58,970 nt of DNA, taken from an uncultured Luteimonas sp. Lineage in GTDB: Bacteria > Pseudomonadota > Gammaproteobacteria > Xanthomonadales > Xanthomonadaceae. Position 1 is the first letter of the stretch, and each line of letters begins with the position of its first letter. The notes beneath the pieces were generated by a model. The model did not search any database, had not been told where the DNA came from, and worked only from the letters and a program-made list of their open reading frames with translations. The translations under genes were made by a program, and so were the position numbers. The stretch covers positions 1 through 58,970 of the forward strand of contig CALLKI010000051.1 in assembly GCA_938008415.1 (NCBI GenBank). The letters run 5' to 3'. Positions 36,589 through 47,944 of the stretch are shown here, piece by piece.

Positions 36589-38853
36589 TCACGGGCCGTC
36601 CCTCCGTTGCAGGAGCGAACCGAACAGCAGGTAGAACGACTCGATGCCGCCTTCGGCGCGCCCGTAGCCGAACAGGATCGGACCGAGCCCGGTCCCGATC
36701 CCGAGGAAGGCGCTGCCGGCACCGATCCAGCCGTCGCGGTCGATGTCGTCGCGGGTCTGCCAGAAGCCGCCAAGCTCGAGGCTGCCGCCGAGGTACAGGG
36801 GCATCTTCATCAACCCGTCGGCGTGCCCGAGGCGATGGTAGTACACCGCCCGCAGCAGCGCCGTCTGCGGAGCGAAGATCACGTCCTCGCCATAGCCGGA
36901 CAGGCGTCCCAGCCCGCCGAGGAAGGTGTGTGCGCCGAGGATCCGCCGTCCCTCGTCCGATGCCGTGGACAGCGCCACGCCGGCCAGCAGGTGGTGCGGC
37001 CCGCGCGAGGCCACGCCGTCCCACGACAGCCGCGTGACATCCGCGCGGACATCCGAACCGAGCGCGCGCAGGTAGCGGGTGTGGTCCAGGGACAGGCGCT
37101 GCCCGCGGGTGGGGAAGGCGGAACTGTCCAGGGTGTCGTAGCGCAGCCCGAGCGTGAGGTCGCCCAGGTAGGCCCGTCCCGCCGCCCATTCATCCGGATC
37201 GCCGATGAGCAGCCAGGTCCGTTCGCGGTGGCGGCCGATGTCGGCGGAGAACGCCCAGCGGTAGTCGGGCTGGAAGCGCCAGCCCACCCTGGCGCCGAGC
37301 GAATCGTGGCGGAACCGTGCCGCGGAGTGGTTGCCGGTGGATGGATCGAGCACCGGCAGGTCGAACGCGCGGTATCCCGCCCACGCCCACGCCGCCTGCG
37401 CCATGCGCGGGCCGAACGGCTGGAAGAACTCGCCGGCGAGCCCGTCCACGCGGCCGAGCCCCAGGTGCACGCGCGCCTCGCCGCCATAGCCGTTGAGGCC
37501 GGTCTTCGTCAGCTCCACCGCAAGCTGGTAGTCGCTGTCGCCGTCGAAGTTGCTGGACAGGCGCAGGGTGCCGTGCAGGAAATCCGGGCCCCAGCGCTTG
37601 TCCTCGGGCTCGATCCGCAGCCCTGTGGCGCCGTCCCGCGTTTCCTCGCGCCATTGCAGCTGCTGGTAGCGGCCTTCGCCGTACACCTCGGCGATCCGCT
37701 GCTCGAGCAGGCCCGGGTCCAGGGGCCTGCCGCGCATGTCCTCCAGCTTGCGCTCGACGTAATCGGCGGTACGGGTACGGTCGCGGGCGACGTCGATGAA
37801 GGCGACCTGCGGCGCGTCGTAGCGTGGCAGCCGGTGGCGCCCGCGGAACGCGGCGTAGCTGCGTTCGTCCACGGAGTAGCGGCGGATCCCGGCGACCGCG
37901 GCCTCGGCCGCCGCCAGCCCGCGCGCGGAAGCCTCGGCCGCGCGGTTGAATTCCTGCGCGCCGAGGTGGCCCAGCTCCGGCGTGATCAGCAGGTCGTCCG
38001 GACCGAGCGTGGCGATCTGCGCATCGACGATGCGCTTCATCAGCATGCGCGTGGTCTGCTGGCTGATCGCCAACGGCGAGTCCAGCTGCTCCTCGTCCAT
38101 CAGCGGGGAGCCGACGCGCGAGACGATCAGCCGCTGCGCGCCCAGCCTGCGGGCCTCGTCGATCGGCACGTTGTCGAGCACGCCGCCGTCCACGAGCAGG
38201 TGGCCGTCGATGCGGACCGGGGCGAAGATGCCGGGCACCGACATGCTGGCGCGGATCGCCATGGCCAGCTCGCCACGCGCGAACACCACCTTCTCGCCGG
38301 TCACCACGTCCGCGGCGACCGCGCGGAACGGGATCGGAAGCTGGTCGAAGTGCTCGACCTGCGAGGCCGGCAGCAGCAGCCGGCGCAGCAGCAGTTCCAG
38401 CCGCTGGCCCTGGATCACGCCCTGCGGCAGCGCGATCCGGCCGTCGCGCAGGCCCAGCTCGATGCCGCCCAGCCGGCGCAGGTCGTCCTCCTTGCGGCGG
38501 ACGCTGCGTTCCCGGCGCGGCGTGCGGTCGAGCAGCACGTCGTTCCAGTCGATCCTCTCCAGGATCGACTCGATCTCGTCGGCACTGTAGCCGGCGGCAT
38601 ACATGCCACCGACGATCGCGCCCATCGAGGTGCCGACGATGCAGTCCACCGGGACGCGCTCGCGTTCGAGCACGCGCAGCAGCCCGATGTGGGCGGCGCC
38701 GCGTGCGCCGCCGCCGCCCAGCACCAGGCATGTCTTCGGGCGTTCCCCGGCGGGGGGATGGGCTTCCTCCCCGGCCGCGTCCGGCCGCGCGGCGGCCGGA
38801 CCGGAGGACAGGAGAAGGAGGACGGCCAGCGGCAGCGTGCGCAGGGCGTCCAT
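36589..38853 (-). CDS. Patatin-like phospholipase with POTRA and beta-barrel (PlpD-like, type Vd autotransporter)
   Basis: The 754-residue protein has, in order: signal peptide (about 1-22), patatin lipase domain (about 40-320), one POTRA domain (about 345-410, VAFIDVARDRTRTADYVERKLED) and a BamA/FhaC-like barrel (about 420-750). The lipase has the oxyanion loop GGGGARGAAH, the nucleophile Ser76 in GTSMGA and Asp222 in VDGG, so the catalytic dyad is intact. This is the layout of PlpD of Pseudomonas, which exports its own phospholipase A domain to the cell surface. It starts 10 nt after the barrel-protein gene, so the two are likely co-transcribed. Barrel class is inferred from order and length. 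Confidence 0.92.
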   Translation of the reverse strand: MDALRTLPLAVLLLLSSGPAAARPDAAGEEAHPPAGERPKTCLVLGGGGARGAAHIGLLRVLERERVPVDCIVGTSMGAIVGGMYAAGYSADEIESILERIDWNDVLLDRTPRRERSVRRKEDDLRRLGGIELGLRDGRIALPQGVIQGQRLELLLRRLLLPASQVEHFDQLPIPFRAVAADVVTGEKVVFARGELAMAIRASMSVPGIFAPVRIDGHLLVDGGVLDNVPIDEARRLGAQRLIVSRVGSPLMDEEQLDSPLAISQQTTRMLMKRIVDAQIATLGPDDLLITPELGHLGAQEFNRAAEASARGLAAAEAAVAGIRRYSVDERSYAAFRGRHRLPRYDAPQVAFIDVARDRTRTADYVERKLEDMRGRPLDPGLLEQRIAEVYGEGRYQQLQWREETRDGATGLRIEPEDKRWGPDFLHGTLRLSSNFDGDSDYQLAVELTKTGLNGYGGEARVHLGLGRVDGLAGEFFQPFGPRMAQAAWAWAGYRAFDLPVLDPSTGNHSAARFRHDSLGARVGWRFQPDYRWAFSADIGRHRERTWLLIGDPDEWAAGRAYLGDLTLGLRYDTLDSSAFPTRGQRLSLDHTRYLRALGSDVRADVTRLSWDGVASRGPHHLLAGVALSTASDEGRRILGAHTFLGGLGRLSGYGEDVIFAPQTALLRAVYYHRLGHADGLMKMPLYLGGSLELGGFWQTRDDIDRDGWIGAGSAFLGIGTGLGPILFGYGRAEGGIESFYLLFGSLLQRRDGP

Positions 38854-38863
38854 GGCCGGTGCC

Positions 38864-39706
38864 TCAGAAGCGCAACGTCCCGACCAGCTGCGGCCCGTGC
38901 GTCCGGATGTCGATGCCGCCGGTGAAGCTGTGCCTTTCGATGTCGAGGCTGATGTCGTTGAAGTTGTAGCGCAGCCCCAGGCCGAAGTGCTGCCAGGGGA
39001 AGTATTCCGCCTTCACGCCAAGGTCGACCGCCTTGCCCGAGAACGACCCGCCGGACTTCTTCACGTACGAGGCGTCGACGCCGACCCGCCAGCGGTGCGA
39101 CAGCGACTTCACGTACTCGGCGTGGAGCTGCGGCACCCATTCGGCCTCGGAGAAGGCCGCGGAGGCGGTCTGGATGCCCTCCCCGGTCTCGGCCGTCGCG
39201 GCCAGCGCGGCCGAGACGTCATAGCGGATCGCGCCCAGGCCGACGCCGAACGCGCTGTGCCCGTCGTGATGGAAGAACCAGGTGTAGGAGAGGCCGAGCA
39301 GCTTGACCTCCATCCGGCCATCGAGGTCGGCGTCCTCGACGAACACCTCGTCGCCGATCCGGTAGGTACCGGTCAGGACCTTGGATGCGGAATCGTCGTA
39401 GCCGTAGCGGAAGGCCTCGAGCCTGTGGCGGTGGCCGTGGCGGCCGTGGCCGAAGGAGGCCCCGATCTCGAAGATGGGTTCGGTACCGTCGAGGTCGATG
39501 CCCAGGTCGAGCTTGACGTCGAGCCGGGTGCCCTGGGAGGAACCGTCGGAACGGTCCCAGCGCATGTCGACGTCGTTGCCGGCGCGGTAGGCGCCGAAGG
39601 AGAAGGAGAAATGGTCGACCGGTGGCAGCGTTTCGGCCGCGACCGCGATGGACGGAAGCGCCGCGATGCCCGCGGCAAGCAGCCACTGCCCCAGCTTCGG
39701 GTTCAT
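38864..39706 (-). CDS. Outer-membrane beta-barrel protein, unknown function (280 aa)
   Basis: A signal peptide (about 1-23, ending AVAA) is followed by alternating amphipathic strands (FSFSFGAYRAG, RLDVKLDLGIDL, LSYTWFFHHDG, LGLRYNFNDI) and a C-terminal Phe, as recognised by the Bam machinery. A His-rich loop (GHGRHGHRHR) may be periplasmic or surface-exposed. I cannot assign a transport or enzymatic role. It is the first gene of a two-gene unit with the PlpD-like protein, which could depend on it or share its regulation. Confidence 0.85.
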   Translation of the reverse strand: MNPKLGQWLLAAGIAALPSIAVAAETLPPVDHFSFSFGAYRAGNDVDMRWDRSDGSSQGTRLDVKLDLGIDLDGTEPIFEIGASFGHGRHGHRHRLEAFRYGYDDSASKVLTGTYRIGDEVFVEDADLDGRMEVKLLGLSYTWFFHHDGHSAFGVGLGAIRYDVSAALAATAETGEGIQTASAAFSEAEWVPQLHAEYVKSLSHRWRVGVDASYVKKSGGSFSGKAVDLGVKAEYFPWQHFGLGLRYNFNDISLDIERHSFTGGIDIRTHGPQLVGTLRF

Positions 39707-39835
39707 GCCCCCCCTTAGATTGCTGAAACCCGGTGCGAGATTCCCGAAGTGCGCTTCCGGCGTGAAGGGAATCGGTCACAGTTTCCGGGCATTCCACCGT
39801 CTTGGCAATTCCCCCCATGGCGGGCGCCACAGCCG

Positions 39836-39882
39836 CCCGGGCAGGTGCACGGGGCGCGGTGGCCCGGGGTTCCCTGCCCGGG
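39836..39882. repeat. 10-bp inverted repeat CCCGGGCAGG ... CCTGCCCGGG
   Basis: Perfect arms (39836-39845 and 39873-39882) with a 27-nt spacer lie in the 224-nt gap upstream of the small membrane protein. No T-run follows. It may be a regulatory site or chance in GC-rich DNA. The rest of the gap shows no gene. Confidence 0.35.
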
Positions 39883-39930
39883 ACAAGCCCGCCAGAATGG
39901 CTGCCGACGGCCTCCGGGTCTCCATGCTGG

Positions 39931-40551
39931 ATGAACACGATGTCGATGTCCCTGCTCCCGCCCGGACCCGGCAGCCAGCACCTTGCCGACATCTTCGTCC
40001 ACGTCCGGATCCTGGTCGGCATGATCGTCGGCCTGGGCCTGACCCATCTGCTGCGAAACTTCGCCGAGCTGATGGAGCGCCCCGGCCACCGGCGTGTCTA
40101 CTGGGTGCACCTGGCCTGGGCAATGTTCGTCTTCCTCTACCTGCTCCATTTCTGGTGGTGGGAATTCCGCCTGGTCCACGTGGCGCGCTGGAACTTCAAC
40201 ATCTACGTGTACATCTCGCTGTACGCACTGCTGCTGTACCTGCTGTGCGCCTTCACCTTCTCCAGCAGTGCCGACCAGTACCCGGGCTACCGCGACTACT
40301 ACTACTCGCGCCGGCACTGGTTCTTCGGCGTGCTGGCGCTGGTCTACCTCGTCGACCTTGGGGACACGTGGATCAAGGGGGCCGGCTATTTCCATGCGTT
40401 CGGCACCGAGTACCTTGTGCGCAACATCGCGCACGTCGTCCTTGCCCTGGTCGCGATCGCGACGCGCAGCCCCCTGTACCACGGCGCGTTCGCGGTGTTG
40501 GCGCTCGCCTACCAGGTCTCGTGGATCCTGCGCCAGTTCGAGTTCGTCTGA
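39931..40551 (+). CDS. Small integral membrane protein, unknown function (about 206 aa)
   Basis: The protein has five or six predicted membrane helices (LADIFVHVRILVGMIVGLGLTHLL, WVHLAWAMFVFLYLLHFWWW, IYVYISLYALLLYLLCAF, HWFFGVLALVYLVDL, IAHVVLALVAIATRS and AVLALAYQVSWIL). The aromatic-rich loop QYPGYRDYYYSRRHW lies between helices 3 and 4. I do not recognise a characterised family. The start is uncertain: ATG at 39931, 39940 and 39946 are all possible and none has a clear Shine-Dalgarno. It is monocistronic and precedes a tRNA gene on the other strand. Confidence 0.75.
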   Translation: MNTMSMSLLPPGPGSQHLADIFVHVRILVGMIVGLGLTHLLRNFAELMERPGHRRVYWVHLAWAMFVFLYLLHFWWWEFRLVHVARWNFNIYVYISLYALLLYLLCAFTFSSSADQYPGYRDYYYSRRHWFFGVLALVYLVDLGDTWIKGAGYFHAFGTEYLVRNIAHVVLALVAIATRSPLYHGAFAVLALAYQVSWILRQFEFV

Positions 40552-40590
40552 GGGCGTCCCGGCCCTGGACTGTGCCGGGCCCGGGGACGG

Positions 40591-40621
40591 AAAAAAGCGA
40601 AAACCCGCCATGCGGCGGGTT
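40591..40621 (-). terminator. Rho-independent terminator after tRNA-Met
   Basis: On the minus strand AACCCGCC / GGCGGGTT with a 4-nt loop is followed by TTTTCGCTTTTTT, about 30 nt beyond the tRNA 3' end. Confidence 0.85.
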
Positions 40622-40648
40622 CCGTTCCGGCAGGGGCCGGGAAGAATC

Positions 40649-40725
40649 TGGTGGCTATGGGTGGACTCGAACCACCGACCCCAGCATTATGAGTGCTGTG
40701 CTCTAACCGGCTGAGCTACATAGCC
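40649..40725 (-). tRNA. tRNA-Met (elongator), anticodon CAU
   Basis: The 77-nt gene folds as a full cloverleaf: acceptor GGCTATG/CATAGCC, D-loop GCTCAGCCGGTTAGAGC, anticodon loop CTCATAA with CAU and T-loop GGTTCGAGTCC. The 3' CCA is encoded. The body matches elongator tRNA-Met; it lacks the C1-A72 mismatch of the initiator and the GGCCC start of tRNA-Ile2. Confidence 0.97.
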
Positions 40726-40759
40726 GTCATCCGGCCGCGCAGACCGCGGCGGGCCGGTC

Positions 40760-40788
40760 ATTTTCCGGGCATCGGGGGGCCGCGTCAA
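40760..40788 (-). promoter_or_regulatory. Promoter of tRNA-Met
   Basis: The minus strand reads TTGACG, 17 nt, GAAAAT. The start would be near 40753, 28 nt before the mature tRNA 5' end, as expected for a tRNA precursor. Confidence 0.7.
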
Positions 40789-40862
40789 CGCCGCCCGGCT
40801 CGGCTTGCTCCCCGCGGGGAGGCCGTGGCAGAGTCGGGGGCAGTGGATTCGGAGTCCGCATC

Positions 40863-41486
40863 GTGATCGATCCGGACGGCTATCGCCCCAACGTCGGCAT
40901 CGTCCTGATGAATGCCGACGGGCGCGTGTTCTGGGCGCGCCGGGTGCGCCGCGACGGCTGGCAGTTCCCCCAGGGCGGCATGAACAGCGACGAGACGCCG
41001 CTCGAGGCCATGTACCGCGAGCTGCGCGAGGAGACCGGCCTGCTGCCCGAGCACGTGGCCGTGCTGGGGGTGACCCCGGGCTGGCTGCGCTACCGGCTGC
41101 CGCGCCGCGCCATCCGCCGCGACGGCCGCGCGGTGTGCATCGGCCAGAAGCAGGTCTGGTTCCTGCTGCAGTTCATCGGCCGGGAAAGCGACCTGCGCCT
41201 GGACCTGACCGACAAGCCCGAGTTCGACCACTGGCGCTGGGTGGATTTCTGGTACCCGATCGACCACGTGGTCACGTTCAAGCGCGGGGTCTATGCCAGC
41301 GCCCTGCGACACCTGGCCCCGTACGCGCGTCAGGTCGTGGGGCCGGGTGCGATCCCGCCGATGTCCTTCGAGAACCGGCGCCATGGCCCGGGCCGCCACC
41401 GCAAGCGGCCGCGCGGGTCGGGCCGCCCCGGGACGCGGCGGGCCGGGCGCGAGGGTGGCGACCCGGCCCGGCCTGAACGCGGCTGA
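40863..41486 (+). CDS. rppH: RNA pyrophosphohydrolase (Nudix)
   Basis: RppH removes pyrophosphate from the 5' triphosphate end of mRNA and so triggers RNase E decay. The 207-residue protein has the Nudix box GGMNSDETPLEAMYRELREETGL (about 38-60), plus YRPNVGIVL, QKQVWFLLQF and the W/F substrate loop FDHWRWVDFWYP. The C-terminus after about residue 172 is a basic Arg/Gly-rich tail, often seen in this group. The start is GTG 40863, which gives the family N-terminus MIDPDGYRPNVG. Confidence 0.95.
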   Translation: MIDPDGYRPNVGIVLMNADGRVFWARRVRRDGWQFPQGGMNSDETPLEAMYRELREETGLLPEHVAVLGVTPGWLRYRLPRRAIRRDGRAVCIGQKQVWFLLQFIGRESDLRLDLTDKPEFDHWRWVDFWYPIDHVVTFKRGVYASALRHLAPYARQVVGPGAIPPMSFENRRHGPGRHRKRPRGSGRPGTRRAGREGGDPARPERG

Positions 41487-41496
41487 GATTGACACT

Positions 41497-41515
41497 GATT
41501 CTCATTTATGGCGCA
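41497..41515. promoter_or_regulatory. Fur box upstream of bfd
   Basis: The core reads TGATTCTCATT, whose complement AATGAGAATCA is a very typical Fur half-palindrome, and it lies just downstream of TTGACA (41490-41495). Fur with iron would repress transcription here. The site is 32 nt before the bfd start. Confidence 0.7.
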
Positions 41516-41546
41516 ATGGCGCCGGTCCCGGTCCGGTTGCCTGCCC

Positions 41547-41765
41547 GTGTACGTCTGCATCTGCAACGGTGTCACCGAATCCGATATCCGCGCGGCGGCC
41601 GCGGCCGGTTGCACTTCCGTGTCCGAATTGACCATGCGCACGGGCTGCGGGGCGTGTTGCGGCACCTGCCTGGACATGGCGCGCGATCTGCTCGAGGCCA
41701 GCCGGCCGTCCGCGGATGCGCCGCACGGCAACGTGATCCCGCTTCCGGTCGCCCGCGCCGCATGA
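41547..41765 (+). CDS. bfd: Bacterioferritin-associated ferredoxin ([2Fe-2S])
   Basis: Bfd donates electrons to bacterioferritin so stored ferric iron can be released. The 72-residue protein has the four Cys ligands of the BFD-like domain: CICNGVTE (Cys4, Cys6) and TGCGACCGTC. GTG 41547 gives the usual VYVCICNG start. An upstream in-frame ATG (41508) lies inside the Fur box and is rejected. The bfr gene follows after 101 nt, and a Fur box upstream fits expression in iron shortage. Confidence 0.92.
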   Translation: MYVCICNGVTESDIRAAAAAGCTSVSELTMRTGCGACCGTCLDMARDLLEASRPSADAPHGNVIPLPVARAA

Positions 41766-41866
41766 GCCTGTCCCCGTCGCGGACGGGAATGCATCCGATT
41801 TTCGTTACGCCATCGTCGCCGCGAAGGCGCTAGAGTCCGCCCGTACACGTCCGGCGGGACACGACG

Positions 41867-42346
41867 ATGAAAGGCGACAGCAAGGTCATCGAGTACCTCA
41901 ACAAGGCCCTCTACAACGAGCTGACCGCGATCAACCAGTACTTCCTGCATTCGAAGATGCTGAAGAACTGGGGGCTCGCCGGGCTGGCCAGGCACGAGTA
42001 CGAGGAATCGATCGACGAGATGAAGCACGCGGACATGCTGTCCGAGCGCATCCTGTTCCTCGAGGGCCTGCCCAACTTCCAGGCGCTGGGCAAGCTGAAG
42101 ATCGGCGAAAACCCGGTCGAGATCCTGCGCTGCGACCTGGCGCTGGAGATGGAAGGCATCCCGTTGCTGCGCGAGGCGATCGCGTACTGCGAGGGCGTCG
42201 GCGACTACGTCAGCCGCAAGCTCTTCGCCGATATCCTCGAAAACGAGGAGGAACACGTGGACTGGCTCGAGACCCAGCTCGACCTGGTCGGGCGGATCGG
42301 CGAGCAGAACTACCTGCAGAGCTGGATGGAAGGCGAAGGGGACTGA
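41867..42346 (+). CDS. bfr: Bacterioferritin
   Basis: The 159-residue ferritin-like protein forms a 24-mer shell that oxidises and stores iron. Ferroxidase ligands Glu18, Glu51, His54, Glu94, Glu127 and His130 are all in place (NELTAINQY, IDEMKHADM, DLALEME, ENEEEHVDW). The heme ligand Met52 is also present, so it is the heme-binding subunit type. It pairs with bfd upstream. A hairpin follows the stop. Confidence 0.97.
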   Translation: MKGDSKVIEYLNKALYNELTAINQYFLHSKMLKNWGLAGLARHEYEESIDEMKHADMLSERILFLEGLPNFQALGKLKIGENPVEILRCDLALEMEGIPLLREAIAYCEGVGDYVSRKLFADILENEEEHVDWLETQLDLVGRIGEQNYLQSWMEGEGD

Positions 42347-42357
42347 ACCCCGCCTTC

Positions 42358-42377
42358 CCCGCGCACAGCGCGGGCTT
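42358..42377 (+). terminator. Terminator-like hairpin after bfr
   Basis: CCCGCGC / GCGCGGG with an ACA loop (42358-42374) is followed by CTTT. It lies between the convergent bfr and hybrid kinase genes. Confidence 0.6.
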
Positions 42378-42389
42378 TCCGTTCCGCCT

Positions 42390-44960
<2,571 letters not shown>

Positions 44961-44969
44961 GGTCCTGTG

Positions 44970-47168
44970 TCAGAGCACGGAATGGTGGAAGTCGAAATCG
45001 AGCCCTTCGGCGGCGTGCTGGACCAGGTTGCCCTGGATGAAATCGACGCCGCTCATCCAGAGCGTCGCGGCGGCCTGCGGGTTCTCCACCTGCTGGCCCA
45101 CGACCAGCAGCCCGTGCCGGTGCGCCAGCTCGATGGCCTCGCGCATCTCGTCGCGCACGCCGGGGTCGTCGAGGCTTGACGAGTACTTCGCCGCGAGCCG
45201 CACGAACCCGAGAGGCAACTGCGCCAGCAGCGCCCGGCCTTCCGCGTCGGGACGGTACTGGCTCAGGCACAGCTGCACGCCGGCGGGGACCATCGCGCGG
45301 CAGAACTCCTGCAGCGACAGGGCATGGATCACGGCGTCGTCCTGGCGCACGTCCACCACCAGCGAAGGTCCCTCGATACCCGAGGACGACAGCAGCGTGA
45401 GCAGGTGGGCCGCGTAGCCGTCGCGGACCAGGGTCTGCGCCGATTGCGACACGAACAGGCGCACCAGGCGTCCTTCCGCATGGCGTTGCGCGAGCGTGTC
45501 GATCGCCATCTCGAGCGCGCGGCGGTCGACCTCGTGCAGCAGGCCGGCGGCGTCGGCCGCGGGCAGGAACTCGCCGGCGGTATAGAGCCGGCCCTGGCGG
45601 TCGCGCATGCGCGCCAGGGTCTGGTACTGGGCTTCGTTGCCCCCGGCCACGGCCACGATCGGCTGGAAGGCCAGTTCCAGGCCACCGCCCTCGATCGCCT
45701 CGCGCACCATGTCGAGCAGCGGGGTGTCCTGCCGTGGTTCGGCCGGCGCGGGCATCCACCCGGCGATGCCGATGGGACTGTTGCGCGCAGCGCGCAGCGC
45801 CTGCTCGGCGGCGGCGAGCGCGGAGCCCGCGTCCTCGAACCCGTGGGCGAGCGCGACGTGCCCGACCGTCGCGCGCAGGCGGATGGCCTGGTCCCTCGCC
45901 TGGAACGGCTGCCGTCCCAGGCCGTCACGCAGGGTACGGGCGAACTCCTCCGACCCGGCCGCGTCCATGCCGGGGACATAGACCAGGAAGGTGTTGTCGT
46001 TGAGCCGCGTGGCGGGAGCGTCGCCGACCAGGCTGCGCAGGTGCCGGCCGGCGCCGGTCAGGATGTCCTCGACCGTGGCGTAGCCGTAGCGGTCGCGCAG
46101 CGCCGAGACGCCCTCGATCTCCACGAAGAACAGGGCGCCACTGCGGGTCGAGGGGATCTCCGATGCCAGCAGTTGCAACAGCTGGGGACGCGTGCGCAGC
46201 CCGGTGGCAGGGTGGGTGCCGGCAGTGTCCCCGGCCTGGGGGGACGCGGCCTGCAGGGCACGGGCACGGCGCACGCGGCTCTGCAGGGTCAGCACCAGGT
46301 TGCGCGGGCGCACGGGCTTGGTCAGGAAGTCGTCGGCGCCGACGCCCAGCACCTCGAACCGCCGCTCGGGGTCCGGGTCGCCGGTGAGGAACACGATGGG
46401 GACGTTCCCGAGCGTCGGGTGGCTGCGGATCATTCCGGTCAGCTCGACGCCGTCGATGCCCGGCATGTGCAGGTCCATCAGCACCACGTCCGGGCGGAAG
46501 GATTCCATGTAGCCCAGCACCTCGTGCGGCACCAGGGCCACCATTGCCTCCATACCGGCGCCGTTGATCACGGTTTCGGCGAACAGCGCCTGGCTGGGGT
46601 CGTCCTCGACCACCAGCACGCGGTACCGCTCGCCGGAGGCCCCGGCGGCCGGCTGTGCCGCGACGGCGCCCGCGGGCGCCGGCAGGCGCGCCTCGGCGAG
46701 CGTGGCGGCGACCTGTTCGGCCTGCTCCTCCTCCGGCAGTTGCGGCGGCGGAGCGTCAGCGCCCCAGCGCCGCCAGTAGTGCGCCGGAGGGAACTCGGCC
46801 CGGTTGCGGTTGTCGGCGTTGGACATCCGCGACACTGTGCCGGGATGGCCGGGCGGAGGCAACTTTTTTCTGGTCCGCTCGGCGGCTGCCAGCAGCCGTG
46901 CCGCCAGCAGCGGGCCGGGCAGGTGCTGCGTGCGGCGCGCGCTGTGGATGGCCGACAGCAAGGTGCCCAGCGCACCCGCCCAGGGTGCGTCGAGGACGGA
47001 AACCTTGACGTGCAGCGTGCCGGTCTCGGCATCGAGCCGGGCCAGGAAATCGGCATCCGGCGACCCGGTGGCGCGCAGGCGGGCCACGACGGCATCGACG
47101 TGCCGGTGCAGCTCCAGCAGCAGTTCCCGTTCGATCCCGCCCTCGCCCGAGGGGGCCATGCTGTCCAT
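44970..47168 (-). CDS. Response regulator with degenerate GGDEF and EAL domains
   Basis: The protein (about 732 residues) has an unassigned helical N-terminal region (about 10-110), a low-complexity linker, a receiver with an intact phosphorylation site (VLLVVEDD-like acidic pair and VVLMDLHMPGIDG; about 180-300), a GGDEF-like domain (about 325-480) and an EAL-like domain (about 495-725). The GGDEF signature is replaced by RLNDNTF and the EAL motif by YQTLARM. DDFG and the downstream Lys/Glu are also lost, although QG near the end remains. It should therefore neither make nor cut c-di-GMP, but may bind it or a partner. ATG 47168 is preceded by AGGGG; GTG 47219 is an alternative. It is co-transcribed with the hybrid kinase. 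Confidence 0.88.
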   Translation of the reverse strand: MDSMAPSGEGGIERELLLELHRHVDAVVARLRATGSPDADFLARLDAETGTLHVKVSVLDAPWAGALGTLLSAIHSARRTQHLPGPLLAARLLAAAERTRKKLPPPGHPGTVSRMSNADNRNRAEFPPAHYWRRWGADAPPPQLPEEEQAEQVAATLAEARLPAPAGAVAAQPAAGASGERYRVLVVEDDPSQALFAETVINGAGMEAMVALVPHEVLGYMESFRPDVVLMDLHMPGIDGVELTGMIRSHPTLGNVPIVFLTGDPDPERRFEVLGVGADDFLTKPVRPRNLVLTLQSRVRRARALQAASPQAGDTAGTHPATGLRTRPQLLQLLASEIPSTRSGALFFVEIEGVSALRDRYGYATVEDILTGAGRHLRSLVGDAPATRLNDNTFLVYVPGMDAAGSEEFARTLRDGLGRQPFQARDQAIRLRATVGHVALAHGFEDAGSALAAAEQALRAARNSPIGIAGWMPAPAEPRQDTPLLDMVREAIEGGGLELAFQPIVAVAGGNEAQYQTLARMRDRQGRLYTAGEFLPAADAAGLLHEVDRRALEMAIDTLAQRHAEGRLVRLFVSQSAQTLVRDGYAAHLLTLLSSSGIEGPSLVVDVRQDDAVIHALSLQEFCRAMVPAGVQLCLSQYRPDAEGRALLAQLPLGFVRLAAKYSSSLDDPGVRDEMREAIELAHRHGLLVVGQQVENPQAAATLWMSGVDFIQGNLVQHAAEGLDFDFHHSVL

Positions 47169-47267
47169 CGTGTCGCATCCCCTGTGCCGCCCGGACCACG
47201 CGGGGGCACCGGGAATCACGTCATGGCGATCTGTCGGCGGCCAACGCGTGGCGCCCGGTCACGTTCA

Positions 47268-47846
47268 TCAAGCCGCCGGGCGTGGCGTACGGCGGAACAG
47301 TTTGCGCCAGACCCACCACACCGCAAGTGCAAAAAGCACACTGGCCGTGACCACGATCCCCAGCGCGATCCAGGGATGGGCGAACGCCAGCGCCAGCGCG
47401 CCGACCACGGCGGCGTCCTCGGTGGCCGAGGCGGTCCAGTTGCTCACCGGTTCCGGCGATGTGTTCATCAATGCCCGCGATCCCGCCTTGAGCAGGTGGC
47501 TGGTCAGGGCCACGCCGGCGCCGGTGGCAAGCATGCCCGCGCCGAGTTCGCCGTCGGGCGAGAGCGCGGCCGCGGCGAGGAACGCGCCGGCCGGGATGCG
47601 GGCCAGGGTCTGCAGCAGGTCCCAAGCCGAATCCACGCCCGGGATCTTGTCGGCGAAGAACTCGGCGAGCGCGAGCACGCCCGAGACGCCGACCACCCAG
47701 GGCGAGGCCGCCGGCTCCAGCGCGGGAGGCAGGTCCAGCCAGCCGAGCATGCCGGCGATGCCGATGCCGAAGACGGTGAAGTAGACGCGTATCCCCGCCA
47801 GCCAGGCGAGCAGCACCCCGATCGCGAACAGGTGGGCTTGGGACAT
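47268..47846 (-). CDS. DUF4126 family membrane protein
   Basis: The 192-residue protein has about five membrane helices and the DUF4126 pattern: GIRVYFTVFGIGIAGMLGWLDLP, VLALAEFFADKIPGVDSAWDLLQTL and GAGVALTSHLLKAGSRALMNTSPEPVSNW. The function of this family is unknown. It lies 99 nt upstream of the degenerate GGDEF-EAL gene on the same strand and is divergent from the DUF6776 gene (98-nt gap). Confidence 0.85.
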   Translation of the reverse strand: MSQAHLFAIGVLLAWLAGIRVYFTVFGIGIAGMLGWLDLPPALEPAASPWVVGVSGVLALAEFFADKIPGVDSAWDLLQTLARIPAGAFLAAAALSPDGELGAGMLATGAGVALTSHLLKAGSRALMNTSPEPVSNWTASATEDAAVVGALALAFAHPWIALGIVVTASVLFALAVWWVWRKLFRRTPRPAA

Positions 47847-47944
47847 GGCGCGGCTCCCGTGGCCGTGGTGCGGCCGTGGACGGGCGCAGTATATGGACCG
47901 GTCCGGCTTGACGCAGGCTTAAGCCGCTGGCTATACCCTGCGGA

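Noticed and set aside
40649..40725. tRNA-Ile2 (CAU modified to lysidine) or initiator tRNA
   Set aside because: The acceptor stem and body match elongator tRNA-Met; the initiator mismatch and the Ile2 acceptor sequence are absent.
41508..41546. ATG start for bfd 39 nt upstream
   Set aside because: It lies inside the Fur box. The added residues are not family sequence, while GTG 41547 gives the usual N-terminus.
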